Notes under the pieces: model-generated
What the model saw: only the letters and a program-made list of their open reading frames with translations
Databases searched by the model: none
Told to the model about the DNA's origin: nothing
In this document: positions 36,759 through 45,603 of the stretch, piece by piece
Numbering within the stretch: position 1 is the stretch's first letter
Layout of the letters: every line of letters begins with the position of its first letter
Made by a program: the position numbers and the translations under genes
Source of the DNA: Mucilaginibacter sabulilitoris
GTDB lineage: Bacteria > Bacteroidota > Bacteroidia > Sphingobacteriales > Sphingobacteriaceae
Reading direction: 5' to 3'
Assembly (NCBI RefSeq): GCF_034262375.1
Contig: NZ_CP139558.1
Location: 6,076,001 to 6,140,000 of the forward strand
Length of the DNA: 64,000 bases

Positions 36759-37727
36759 CTATTGTTCCTGACTTATTAAAGCGAGTGAAAGAGCGGCGAT
36801 ATCTCCTATATTTTCACCCAATCCGGCCGGAACGATGCGGCAGTTCTCTACCGATTCAGCATACGCTTCCTGTTTAATGATATCCATCATAACCGGTTCA
36901 AGCAATTGTTGGGCGCGTCCGTAGATACTACCCAGCACAATCATTTCGGGGTTAAGAATATCTATCAGTAAGGCCAAACCTCGGCCAAGGTACTTTGCGC
37001 ATATTTTATACACTTCTATTGCCAGTTCATCTCCCTGCAATGCGGCTTCGGCTATTGTTTTTGCGGAAATGTTTGGTAACTCATCTATATTACTGCAAAA
37101 ACTTACCTTTTCACCAACCTGCAGTTTTTCCCGTGCCTTGATCTGTCCTAACTGTGCAATTCCACCGCCGCTGCAATACCCCTCAAAAGATCCGGCTTTA
37201 CCAAAGCCAACCGGCCCCATATCCGACAATCGTATATGCCCTACTTCGCCGGCAAGGTCAGAAGGGCCGGAATAAAGTCTTCCATCAAGTATAAGACCAG
37301 CCCCCATCCCAGTGCCAAAAGTTAAAAAAATCAGGTTATCAACACCTTTACCTGCGCCGTATTTCCATTCGGCCACGGCACAGGCGTTCGCATCGTTTTG
37401 TAACAACGTTTTCACTTTAAAACGTTCTTCCGTCATTTTTACAATGGGAATTTTATCCCAGCCAATCAAATTTGGCGGGGATAAAATAAGTCCTTTTTTA
37501 CTGCTTAACGGGCCACCGCAGCTAATACCTATGCCATTTAGTTCACCAGTGGTTATATGATGTTCCAATAATAAATTTTCTGCAGTTGTAAACAACAGCT
37601 CAATCATTTCATAAACCGGCTTATCTGTTGGAATCACCCGTTTATCTACAATAACAATTTCATCATCAGCAACCTTACCCATTACCACCGCGCATTTGGT
37701 GCCGCCAATATCAAATCCTAATAACAT
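36759..37727 (-). CDS. ROK-family sugar kinase, form without zinc cysteines
   Basis: This 322-residue cytoplasmic kinase starts with the ATP-phosphate motif GFDIGGTKCAV and has NDANACAVAEWKYG (catalytic Asp) and FLTFGTGMGAGLI. The zinc-site segment that normally reads CGCGxxGCxE is VGFGKAGSFE here, so all three cysteines are replaced; this variant occurs in a known ROK subgroup. It probably phosphorylates a hexose such as fructose or glucose released by the adjacent hydrolases. Its start is 5 bases after the stop of the GH32-like gene, so translation is probably coupled. It lacks the helix-turn-helix of ROK repressors. Confidence 0.88.
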   Translation of the reverse strand: MLLGFDIGGTKCAVVMGKVADDEIVIVDKRVIPTDKPVYEMIELLFTTAENLLLEHHITTGELNGIGISCGGPLSSKKGLILSPPNLIGWDKIPIVKMTEERFKVKTLLQNDANACAVAEWKYGAGKGVDNLIFLTFGTGMGAGLILDGRLYSGPSDLAGEVGHIRLSDMGPVGFGKAGSFEGYCSGGGIAQLGQIKAREKLQVGEKVSFCSNIDELPNISAKTIAEAALQGDELAIEVYKICAKYLGRGLALLIDILNPEMIVLGSIYGRAQQLLEPVMMDIIKQEAYAESVENCRIVPAGLGENIGDIAALSLALISQEQ

Positions 37728-37732
37728 ATATT

Positions 37733-39205
37733 TTAATCTTCTTTAAGGGGACTAATTGTAATTGACTTAAAATTCACCTGGCCATGTTTGGCGTAAAACC
37801 AAACAAAATTTCCGTTTTGTTCATAAGTACGGTTAACAATAGTTCGTTTGTGGTCAACGTCCACATCAATAATTCCATCTTTGATCACTACATCTACTTT
37901 GATCGGTTTATTTAACCCGTCAACGCCTTCAATAGCAGTGTTGCCCAGCTTTACCGTTTTATTGGCTGCAGAAAAATTAAGCCGGTAACCGCCCTCGGCC
38001 CTGGGTCCTGAACGAAGATAAAGACCAAATTCCTCATTTGAACCCAATGGTTCAATTTCCAGGGTGATACGGCAATTAAGCGGTACGTTTTCAATATGTG
38101 ATGACCCTACCCCACCAGGCGATTTAATGTTAATGCTTTTACTATCTGGCGATGATGATTGCAGATCGTTAACAATTTTAATATCTAATGGTCCGGTTGT
38201 TTCGGGGACCATCTCTGCCGGAAAACTGGTTGTCAATGTACCATCAGCTTCCTGGCCTACCTCTCTAAATAGTGAATTTCCGCCGAATATCTCGCCATTG
38301 TTGTCCTTACTTTCAAAGCGATTGGGTACCCAGGCGGCGGCTATACGTCTTCCGTTTTTAAACTCGGCTGTTTTAACCACGTTAGACCAATCTTCATTTA
38401 AGGCCTGGTAACGAGGGGCTTCCCAGGGGCCATAAGGCTTACGCGATTTTACATAGGATGTGTTGCTGTTGTCGCTGTAAACCAGGTAATACCAGCCTTT
38501 CCAGAAAAAGTAATCCGGACATTCAGGTGTAGATGGCTGACCTGTTAATATCGGTTCATGCACATTCCAGGTTTTAAGATCTTTAGAACTCAGGTGCACC
38601 AAACAGCCCGACGCTCTTTGCATCACCGGGTTTTCCTGATCGCTTGACACAAAAAGGTGAAATACACCATCGGCATCAATAAAAACCTTGGGGTCTCTAA
38701 AATTCCGCTTGCTGTACCCAGGGGCAGAAGTATAAAACGGATTTGGCTTTTGTTTGTCAAAATGCACCCCATCTTTGCTAATGGCGTAACTCAACTGTTC
38801 GTTTACCTTGCCATCATTGAGCAGCCGGGTAGCATAAAAGGCATAATATAAACCTTTATGGTACACTACAGATCCCGTACAGATAGACTTTTCCCAGGGC
38901 TCGTCAATTTTTAATACCAGCGGAAATTGTTGCCATGTTTTTAAATCGCTTGATTTGCTGAGCGCCCACTGGTGCCCGCCCAAGCCGTTCAGACTTTTGT
39001 GATGGGCAGAGTCAAGCAGCCAGTAGTAGTAATATACCCCATCTTTTGAAAATGGGATGCAATCGCCTACAAACAGGTTTCCCTTAGGCTTAAAGTATTG
39101 CATGCTTTTGGTTGATTGTATAGTTGGATCATATTTAACACCCAACTGCGCCTGTGCATAACATACCACTAAGGCAAATACACAGGTAAATAGTATTTTT
39201 TTCAT
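37733..39205 (-). CDS. GH32-like five-bladed propeller hydrolase with altered nucleophile motif
   Basis: This 490-residue secreted protein has a signal peptide (LVVCYAQAQ). The propeller has the GH32 RDP motif (NFRDPKVF, Asp171) and the acid/base motif PECPDYFF (Glu228). The first motif is FVGDCIPFSKDG in place of WMNDPNG; Asp48 occupies the nucleophile position. A C-terminal beta-sandwich (about 345-490, VNDLQ through VNFKSITISP) resembles the GH32C module. Enzymes of this subgroup are generally listed as GH32 or clan GH-J, acting on fructosides. The gene lies 24 bases after the MFS gene and overlaps the ROK start region closely, so the products should share a pathway. Confidence 0.82.
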   Translation of the reverse strand: MKKILFTCVFALVVCYAQAQLGVKYDPTIQSTKSMQYFKPKGNLFVGDCIPFSKDGVYYYYWLLDSAHHKSLNGLGGHQWALSKSSDLKTWQQFPLVLKIDEPWEKSICTGSVVYHKGLYYAFYATRLLNDGKVNEQLSYAISKDGVHFDKQKPNPFYTSAPGYSKRNFRDPKVFIDADGVFHLFVSSDQENPVMQRASGCLVHLSSKDLKTWNVHEPILTGQPSTPECPDYFFWKGWYYLVYSDNSNTSYVKSRKPYGPWEAPRYQALNEDWSNVVKTAEFKNGRRIAAAWVPNRFESKDNNGEIFGGNSLFREVGQEADGTLTTSFPAEMVPETTGPLDIKIVNDLQSSSPDSKSINIKSPGGVGSSHIENVPLNCRITLEIEPLGSNEEFGLYLRSGPRAEGGYRLNFSAANKTVKLGNTAIEGVDGLNKPIKVDVVIKDGIIDVDVDHKRTIVNRTYEQNGNFVWFYAKHGQVNFKSITISPLKED

Positions 39206-39229
39206 TTGATATTAATTAAAATAAGCAGA

Positions 39230-40603
39230 TTAAATTTCTTTGGGACTATCCCCATTACGCCAGTGGCTTTCTATAGCCTCCAGCGATTTTCCTTTGGTTT
39301 CGGGAATATAATAATACCCCCAAACCGCGCCAATTACACATATTACCGCATAACTCCAGAAGGTATAATCAATCCCCAGTGCGTTTACCAGTTTTAAAAA
39401 AGTAAATGCAATAACCGCGTTAAACCCCCAGTGAGCCAGTGAACCAATGCTCATGCCCACACCACGTACACTAAGCGGAAACACTTCTGAGATCAACAAC
39501 CAACCCAGCGGCGCCAGGCTAATGGCGATAAAAATAATATAGCACACAATACTCAGCACCGCGAAAACAGGCAAACTTGCACCTAAAGCTTCCTTGAAAT
39601 GAAAACAGGCGCCAAGCAATGCAAGCGAGGGGATCATACCGAAAATGCCGATAAAATACAGCTTGCGCCTGCCTACTTTATCCAGCATAAATACAGAAAA
39701 TAAGCAGGCCAATACGTTCACGCCACCAATAATAATGGCCGGGATGATACTGGCCGTATTGCTGACAATACCTGCTATTTTGAAGATAATGGGAGAATAA
39801 TAAATGATAGTGTTAACCCCAGAAAACTGCTGAAAAAAGAAAATGCCAACTGTAATAATAAGCGGGGCCCTAAGCCAAGGCTTCAGGATTTCACGTGATG
39901 ATACTTTAGCTTTGGATGATAAAGTTATCTCATCTTCCAGTTCGGCGATGGTTTTATCAACCAGGTCGGCATCTTCCAGTTTCAGCAGAATTTTCTTTCC
40001 CTCGTCCCACCTGTTCTTACTCATGAGCCAACGCGGTGTTTCGGGTAAAAAGAACATTCCAAACAACAGGATGGCGGCCGGTACAAAACCAACCAGGAAC
40101 ATCCATCTCCAGCTTTGATTGTCATTGTCATTAGACAGCCAGTAATCCGTAATATATGAAAGCAAAATACCCAGGGTAATCATGAGCTGGTTCAGCGTAA
40201 CCAATGCCCCCCTTACACGTGCCGGCGATATCTCAGAAATATACATAGGCACCACATAGGATGTAATACCGATAGCAAAACCAATGATAATACGCATAAT
40301 GATCAGAACGGTAACACTTGGCGCGTAGGCGCATCCCAGTGCGCCAACAGTAAAAATTATAGCATTAACGATGATCATCTTTTTCCGGCCGATAATATCA
40401 GATAGCTTACCGCTGGTTACCGCGCCTGCCACAGCTCCAATCAACACCGTAGTGGTTATCCATTCAATATTATCATCACTAAGGTGCCAGTACTGTTTCA
40501 GAAAGGGTAATGCCCCGGAAATAACCCCGGTATCAAAGCCGAATAAAAGACCTCCGGTTGCTGCAATAACCGCGATAAGAAAGACATTGGATTTCAATTT
40601 CAT
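39230..40603 (-). CDS. MFS sugar porter (fructan PUL 2)
   Basis: This 457-residue, 12-helix inner-membrane transporter has sugar-porter motifs: GGLLFGFDTGVISGA, GKLSDIIGRKKMI, PETPRWLM, DKVGRRKLYFIG and PETKGKSLEAIE at the end. The start at 40603 puts it 19 bases after the SusD stop and next to the first helix; the in-frame ATG at 40699 would overlap susD by 77 bases and add a polar extension. It belongs to the same family as the transporter at 29398-30723. It probably imports the monosaccharide released in the periplasm for the ROK kinase. Confidence 0.88.
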   Translation of the reverse strand: MKLKSNVFLIAVIAATGGLLFGFDTGVISGALPFLKQYWHLSDDNIEWITTTVLIGAVAGAVTSGKLSDIIGRKKMIIVNAIIFTVGALGCAYAPSVTVLIIMRIIIGFAIGITSYVVPMYISEISPARVRGALVTLNQLMITLGILLSYITDYWLSNDNDNQSWRWMFLVGFVPAAILLFGMFFLPETPRWLMSKNRWDEGKKILLKLEDADLVDKTIAELEDEITLSSKAKVSSREILKPWLRAPLIITVGIFFFQQFSGVNTIIYYSPIIFKIAGIVSNTASIIPAIIIGGVNVLACLFSVFMLDKVGRRKLYFIGIFGMIPSLALLGACFHFKEALGASLPVFAVLSIVCYIIFIAISLAPLGWLLISEVFPLSVRGVGMSIGSLAHWGFNAVIAFTFLKLVNALGIDYTFWSYAVICVIGAVWGYYYIPETKGKSLEAIESHWRNGDSPKEI

Positions 40604-40622
40604 ATTTTCAGTTGTATTTGGT

Positions 40623-42338
40623 TTAGAATCCTGGATTTTGCTTGTATAATCCCTTACTATAGTTGATCTGGTTAAGCGGAACAGGCAAATACTCATCACG
40701 CCCTTTCGTAAATTTAGCGGTTTTGAGATAAGTTCGCTTGGTCGATTCTGAAGTAAAATAACTATTCAGGTAAGTATCCGCAATCCCCCATCGTACAAGG
40801 TCAAAAAAGCGGTTACCTTCCATCGCAAATTCCAACCGGCGTTCCTTGTGCATAGCCTGACGTGCATAATCCTGTGTCCAAACGCAGTTAACACCAGGCT
40901 GGTAAACACCCACTTTATAGTTAGATATAAATGATCCGTCTGCCTGTTTCAAGCGTGCGGTGCTGTTAGCAGCACGCTGCCTAACCATATTGATCAGCGG
41001 GAGTGCTTCTAAAGGGCGGTTTAACTCAATCAATGCTTCAGCTTTCCAAAGTAATACATCAGCAAACCTGATCAGTTCCCAGTTTTTTGAGCTGGACATA
41101 AACGGCGGAATTTTCTGAAACGAAGGATCGTTAGCCGCTGCATCATCCTTCATACTGGTGAAAAATCCGTAAATAGCAGGTGCGCGTGCCCAGGAAGTTT
41201 GGTAAACAAAAGTAGGAACATATTTAAACGGATGCCCCGGAATGCCAACGGTATGATCAAGCCGAGGATCAAATGTTTGGTTCAGAAAGTCGCTAACCTT
41301 GGTTGCGTCCGTGTTGTTATAACCGGTAAACATAGGCAAACCATTATTATCGGTTTTAAAGTTATTAACCAGGTCCTGGCTTGGAATATGCTGCCAGCAG
41401 CAACCATATTCAGGGTTCATGGGATATGTCAGGGAGTGCCCCATATCTATCCTCCCAAATTGGGTACCATCGTTTTTAGAGTACTGTATAGCAAAAACAG
41501 ACTCAGGGCCATTCTCTGTAGCGGCCAAAAAGTTGTTCGCAAAATCAGCCGCCAATGCGTAGCCGCTAAAGTTGATCACACTGTCGCATAAGGTAATCAC
41601 CTGGTTAAGTTTAGCCTGATCAATACCTGTAACACTATGGTTATCGTCCTGCTTGTATGCCTGGTACAATAATGTTTTTGCCAGATAAGCTTGTGCTGTA
41701 TACTTAGTAGGTCTTCCCTTATCTGTCTGGGTTGCGGGTAACGTATTAACTGCAAACCTGAAATCAGCAGCAATTTTGTCCCACAGCTGATCGCTGGTAA
41801 GCGCGACATTTGAAATCTTGATGTAATCTGTGGTGGGTACGTTTTCATCAATAAAAGGCACCCTGTTCCACAAAATTTTAGCCATAAAATAATAGTTACC
41901 CCTCAAAAAGCGCATCTCTCCCTGCCTGGCTGTTTTAAGCGGATAATCAGCCGGGGCAATGGTATTTACCCTGAGCAGCGCATTGTTTACCCTTGCTATA
42001 CCATTGTAAATCTGCGCCCACATCTGGTCGGTTAAACTGTTGGTATTTTGATTGGTTACAAAAGTTTCATAATCATTCCATTCGCTGTTATCCCCTACAC
42101 CATCTCCGCCTTTGTAGGCATCGCCGCTGCGCATGCTGCCCCAGGGCCATAAACTGTTTGATGTATGAAGGTTTTCGTTTCCGAGCGATGAGTAGGCCGC
42201 AACCACCATTTTTTCGACATTAACAGGCGTATTGAGCTGATCACTTGCCAGTACACCCTGCGGCTGCTCGTTAAGCGATTTTTTACAGGAAACCAATGTT
42301 CCCAGCAAGCACGCAATGTATAATAGATATTTTTTCAT
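40623..42338 (-). CDS. SusD-family lipoprotein (fructan PUL 2)
   Basis: This 571-residue lipoprotein has a lipobox (LGTLVSC) and SusD motifs: LASDQLNTPVNVEKMVVAAYS, TARQGEMRFLRGNYYFMAKI and RRLEFAMEGNRFFDLVRWG. It aligns throughout with the SusD at 23626-25344, including GDAYKGGDG and EYGCCWQHIPSQ (EYGCCGFHVPSN in the other copy). It pairs with the SusC gene 20 bases upstream. It probably captures a fructan-like glycan, perhaps with a different linkage or chain length from the first copy. Confidence 0.92.
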   Translation of the reverse strand: MKKYLLYIACLLGTLVSCKKSLNEQPQGVLASDQLNTPVNVEKMVVAAYSSLGNENLHTSNSLWPWGSMRSGDAYKGGDGVGDNSEWNDYETFVTNQNTNSLTDQMWAQIYNGIARVNNALLRVNTIAPADYPLKTARQGEMRFLRGNYYFMAKILWNRVPFIDENVPTTDYIKISNVALTSDQLWDKIAADFRFAVNTLPATQTDKGRPTKYTAQAYLAKTLLYQAYKQDDNHSVTGIDQAKLNQVITLCDSVINFSGYALAADFANNFLAATENGPESVFAIQYSKNDGTQFGRIDMGHSLTYPMNPEYGCCWQHIPSQDLVNNFKTDNNGLPMFTGYNNTDATKVSDFLNQTFDPRLDHTVGIPGHPFKYVPTFVYQTSWARAPAIYGFFTSMKDDAAANDPSFQKIPPFMSSSKNWELIRFADVLLWKAEALIELNRPLEALPLINMVRQRAANSTARLKQADGSFISNYKVGVYQPGVNCVWTQDYARQAMHKERRLEFAMEGNRFFDLVRWGIADTYLNSYFTSESTKRTYLKTAKFTKGRDEYLPVPLNQINYSKGLYKQNPGF

Positions 42339-42358
42339 TTCCTTAATTTTTGAGGTTC

Positions 42359-45300
42359 TTAAAAAGACAGGTCTAAACCGATTGTTGTAATAGCCGGAAT
42401 CGGATACGCGCCGCTGGGATTTTCAGGATCTGTTGCAGTATATGATTTGCTTTTTATGGTAAACAGGTTATTAGACTGGATAAAAATCCTGGCCCGCTGT
42501 ACCTTAATACTGCTCAAAGCATTTTTAAGATTATACCCTATTTGTATATTCCGCAACTTTAAATACGACCCATTTTCAAGATAATAAGTAGATGTTCTGT
42601 TTTCGTTATTCCTGTCAACCAGTGTTAGCGCCGGGATGGTAGACGAAGTATTGCTTGGTGACCATGCGTTTAGTACGCGCGTTCCCCAATTTGTTCCAGG
42701 CCATATTGAGGAAAAATCGGTGTAGGTTTTATAGGTGTTATACACCTGTATGCCCTGCACACCCTGAAAAAACAAGGCCATATCAAAATCCTTGTACGAC
42801 AGATTAAAATTAAGCCCGTAGGTAAAATCCGGGTTGCCATTAGAGATGTACGTTCTGTCATTATCATCAATTTTATTATCACCATTCAGGTCCTTATACC
42901 GGATGCGACCAAGGGCTTTGCCCGGCTGTGCCGGCGAATTGGTAACCTGGTCCTGGCTGGTAAAGAGGCCATCAGCAACATAGCCAAAAATAGAATTGAT
43001 AGAATGCCCAACAATGGTTTGGGTGCTTCCGTTACCGGGATAAGCCGTTAAAACCTCCGATGGCAGGAAAGTAACCTTGTTCCGGAAAGTTGCGATATTG
43101 GCGCCTATCGAGAAGTTTAGATCTTTGCTGATCTGGCCATCATAATTTAATAAAACTTCAAAGCCTTTATTCTGCATGCTGGCGCCGTTAAAGGTTCTGG
43201 TACCGCCTTCACCAATTACGGCCAGGTACCCCGGTGTGATCAATATGTTGGAGGTTTTTTTAATAAAATAATCAACAGAACCGGTTATCTTTTGATCAAA
43301 CAAACCAAAGTCGACACCAAAGTTTGATTCTTTGGTTCCCTCCCATTTTAAAGAGTTGTTACCTTCCTGTATCTTAACAAAACCCGACGGTAGTGTCCCT
43401 GTTCCGGCACCGGTTATATCATAAGCTGTTCCTCTGTCGGCATTAAATGTAGGGTCGGTACCATATATGGCCGAATACAGCGAATAAGTTGCATAGTTAC
43501 CCGCAGTTTGATTACCTGTTTCACCATAGCCGTAGCGCAGTTTTAAATCAGAGATAAAAGAAAGTTTTTTGATAAACTGTTCCTCGCTCAAGCGCCAGCC
43601 CAATGATGCGGAAGGAAATGTACCGTACCTGTTATTCTGACCAAATCTGGATGAACCATCCCTTCTGACAGTGACTGAAGCGATATACTTGTTATCAAAA
43701 GTATAATTGGCCTTTCCGAAATAAGAAAGCAAGGAATAAGCGCCGCCATTACCACCATTCAGGATATTGGTTGATCCGGCATCAAGGTAGGCGTAGTTAA
43801 TATCTTCTACTGCATAACCTTGCCTGCTGCCAAAAAAATTCTGGTTCATATAATGAATGGACTCTTGCCCGGCGAAGAAACTCAGCTTACTTTTCTTGAG
43901 GTCAAGATCATAAGTGAATTGATTTTGCCAGATAAGGTTACCATCATAGTTCTGCGAATTTTCTGTCAGGTTTGAGGGATCTACCAAAAAACCTGAGACG
44001 TAAGACTTACGCAGCGTTCTTTCATAAAGGCCATCATAATCAACTCCAAATGTTGTTTTAAAATGTAAACCGGGTATAATGGTGAGATCTGCGAATGCAT
44101 TTCCCGTGATCCTGCCAAAATAACTTTGATTTTGTTTATTGTCCTGGATTAATCGTACAGGGTTTTGTCTGTCGGTCATCCCTGCTGCCGGGCCACCCCA
44201 GCCGCCGGTAACGGTATACACCGGAACAATAGGGTTTTGAACAAGAGCAGAAAACAAAACGCCGTTAACATCAATCAGCCTGTCGTTAATAAAGCTTGTA
44301 TTGAAGTTTTCTCCTACTTTTAAGCGGCCGTCAAAAAAACTATAATCAGAGTTTAATCGCAGGGTGACTTTTTTTGTATGAGTTTCTTTAACAATTCCCT
44401 TGTTATCATAATAACTTACCGAAAAAAAGCTGTTACCTTTCTCTCCGCCGTTGCTAAAGGCCACATTATAATTCTGCAGCAATGAAGTTTGCCCTATTTC
44501 ATTGAACCAGTTAGTGTTGGCTGGCTTCATGGTTTTTGAGGCGTCAATAAAATCGGGTAAAATAATCTTGTTAAGCACCGGGTTATTAAAATCCTTATTC
44601 CAATCAAACTGATAGATCTGATTATTATTAGGATCTGTTTGGTCGTTTACGGAAGCCTGGAAAAATGCTTCGCCATGCTGCTGGGTATTGAGCACAGATA
44701 ACTTGGAATTATAGTATTGAAGGGAAGTTGAGGCATTCACATCAATCCGGCTGATACCTTTTTTCCCTTTTTTGGTTGTAACAATAATTACCCCGTTTGC
44801 CGCCCTTGATCCGTAAATTGTAGCCGAAGAAGCATCTTTCAATACCTGCATCGATTCGATATCAGCCTGATTGATTTCTTCAAGTCCCCGGGTTGTCGGC
44901 ACACCATCAATAACATATAATGGATCATTATTATTTAAGGTACCTATCCCACGTATACGCACGGTGGCCCCGCCTTCCGGTGAGCCATTGGTAGTAATAA
45001 ATACCCCAGGAATTCTACCCTGCAACGCTTTCGTAGCGTTCCCCTGGGGGATATCCTTAATATCGGTCATTTTCACAACCGAAACTGCTCCTGTGAGGTC
45101 GGCCTTCTTTTGGCTCTGGTAACCAGTTACTACAACCTCGTTCAAATTTCCCGATAAATACTCCATAACAATAGATATGGGATTGGAAACATCTTTTACA
45201 GTATAGCTAAACGGCTGCATGCCTACATAGGAGAAATTGATCTGGGAATTGAGGGCCGCGGTTATACTGAATTTCCCATTAACATCAGTAATAACGGTGG

Positions 45301-45436
45301 ATTGACCCGACTTAATGGTTACCCCGGCCAGTGGTTTTCCAAAGTCTTTGTCAGTGACCGTTCCGGTCACGGTTTTCTGCTGGGCATACAAGCCGGTACA
45401 GAAAAAAAACAACATGATTGTTAAAATTTGTTTCAT
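42359..45436 (-). CDS. SusC-type TonB-dependent receptor (fructan PUL 2)
   Basis: This 1025-residue outer-membrane transporter has a signal peptide (FFFCTGLYAQ), a carboxypeptidase-regulatory-like domain (VTGTVTDKDFGKPLAGVTIK), LNEVVVTGYQSQ, a plug (PLYVIDGVPTTRGLEEINQ, IYGSRAANGVIIVTTK) and a barrel ending AITTIGLDLSF. No STN domain is present. It is a close paralogue of the SusC at 25364-28468. It is the first gene of a seven-gene operon, and two perfect LacI-type operators lie 67 and 139 bases upstream of its start, pointing to control by the adjacent LacI protein. Confidence 0.93.
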   Translation of the reverse strand: MKQILTIMLFFFCTGLYAQQKTVTGTVTDKDFGKPLAGVTIKSGQSTVITDVNGKFSITAALNSQINFSYVGMQPFSYTVKDVSNPISIVMEYLSGNLNEVVVTGYQSQKKADLTGAVSVVKMTDIKDIPQGNATKALQGRIPGVFITTNGSPEGGATVRIRGIGTLNNNDPLYVIDGVPTTRGLEEINQADIESMQVLKDASSATIYGSRAANGVIIVTTKKGKKGISRIDVNASTSLQYYNSKLSVLNTQQHGEAFFQASVNDQTDPNNNQIYQFDWNKDFNNPVLNKIILPDFIDASKTMKPANTNWFNEIGQTSLLQNYNVAFSNGGEKGNSFFSVSYYDNKGIVKETHTKKVTLRLNSDYSFFDGRLKVGENFNTSFINDRLIDVNGVLFSALVQNPIVPVYTVTGGWGGPAAGMTDRQNPVRLIQDNKQNQSYFGRITGNAFADLTIIPGLHFKTTFGVDYDGLYERTLRKSYVSGFLVDPSNLTENSQNYDGNLIWQNQFTYDLDLKKSKLSFFAGQESIHYMNQNFFGSRQGYAVEDINYAYLDAGSTNILNGGNGGAYSLLSYFGKANYTFDNKYIASVTVRRDGSSRFGQNNRYGTFPSASLGWRLSEEQFIKKLSFISDLKLRYGYGETGNQTAGNYATYSLYSAIYGTDPTFNADRGTAYDITGAGTGTLPSGFVKIQEGNNSLKWEGTKESNFGVDFGLFDQKITGSVDYFIKKTSNILITPGYLAVIGEGGTRTFNGASMQNKGFEVLLNYDGQISKDLNFSIGANIATFRNKVTFLPSEVLTAYPGNGSTQTIVGHSINSIFGYVADGLFTSQDQVTNSPAQPGKALGRIRYKDLNGDNKIDDNDRTYISNGNPDFTYGLNFNLSYKDFDMALFFQGVQGIQVYNTYKTYTDFSSIWPGTNWGTRVLNAWSPSNTSSTIPALTLVDRNNENRTSTYYLENGSYLKLRNIQIGYNLKNALSSIKVQRARIFIQSNNLFTIKSKSYTATDPENPSGAYPIPAITTIGLDLSF

Positions 45437-45502
45437 AAAAAATAGGTTTAAATTTTGGGTTCATAATTTGTTCAATGGCGATATTAATCAAGGTGGAATC
45501 CA

Positions 45503-45518
45503 CTTTAATCGATTAAAG
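45503..45518. promoter_or_regulatory. LacI-type operator O1 upstream of susC (PUL 2)
   Basis: Perfect 16-bp palindrome CTTTAATCGATTAAAG with the central CG typical of LacI-family sites. Its centre is 72 bases from that of O2, a spacing that would allow looping by a tetramer or side-by-side dimers. Confidence 0.8.
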
Positions 45519-45574
45519 AAATATATAATTCTTGTTTTCATTGATCCAATTGTTAAAATCTACGTTATTTTACC

Positions 45575-45590
45575 CTTTAATCGATTAAAG
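45575..45590. promoter_or_regulatory. LacI-type operator O2 upstream of susC (PUL 2)
   Basis: A second identical copy of the palindrome CTTTAATCGATTAAAG, 13 bases after the stop of the lacI gene in the direction of transcription. Confidence 0.8.
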
Positions 45591-45603
45591 AGTATATAAA
45601 AAA

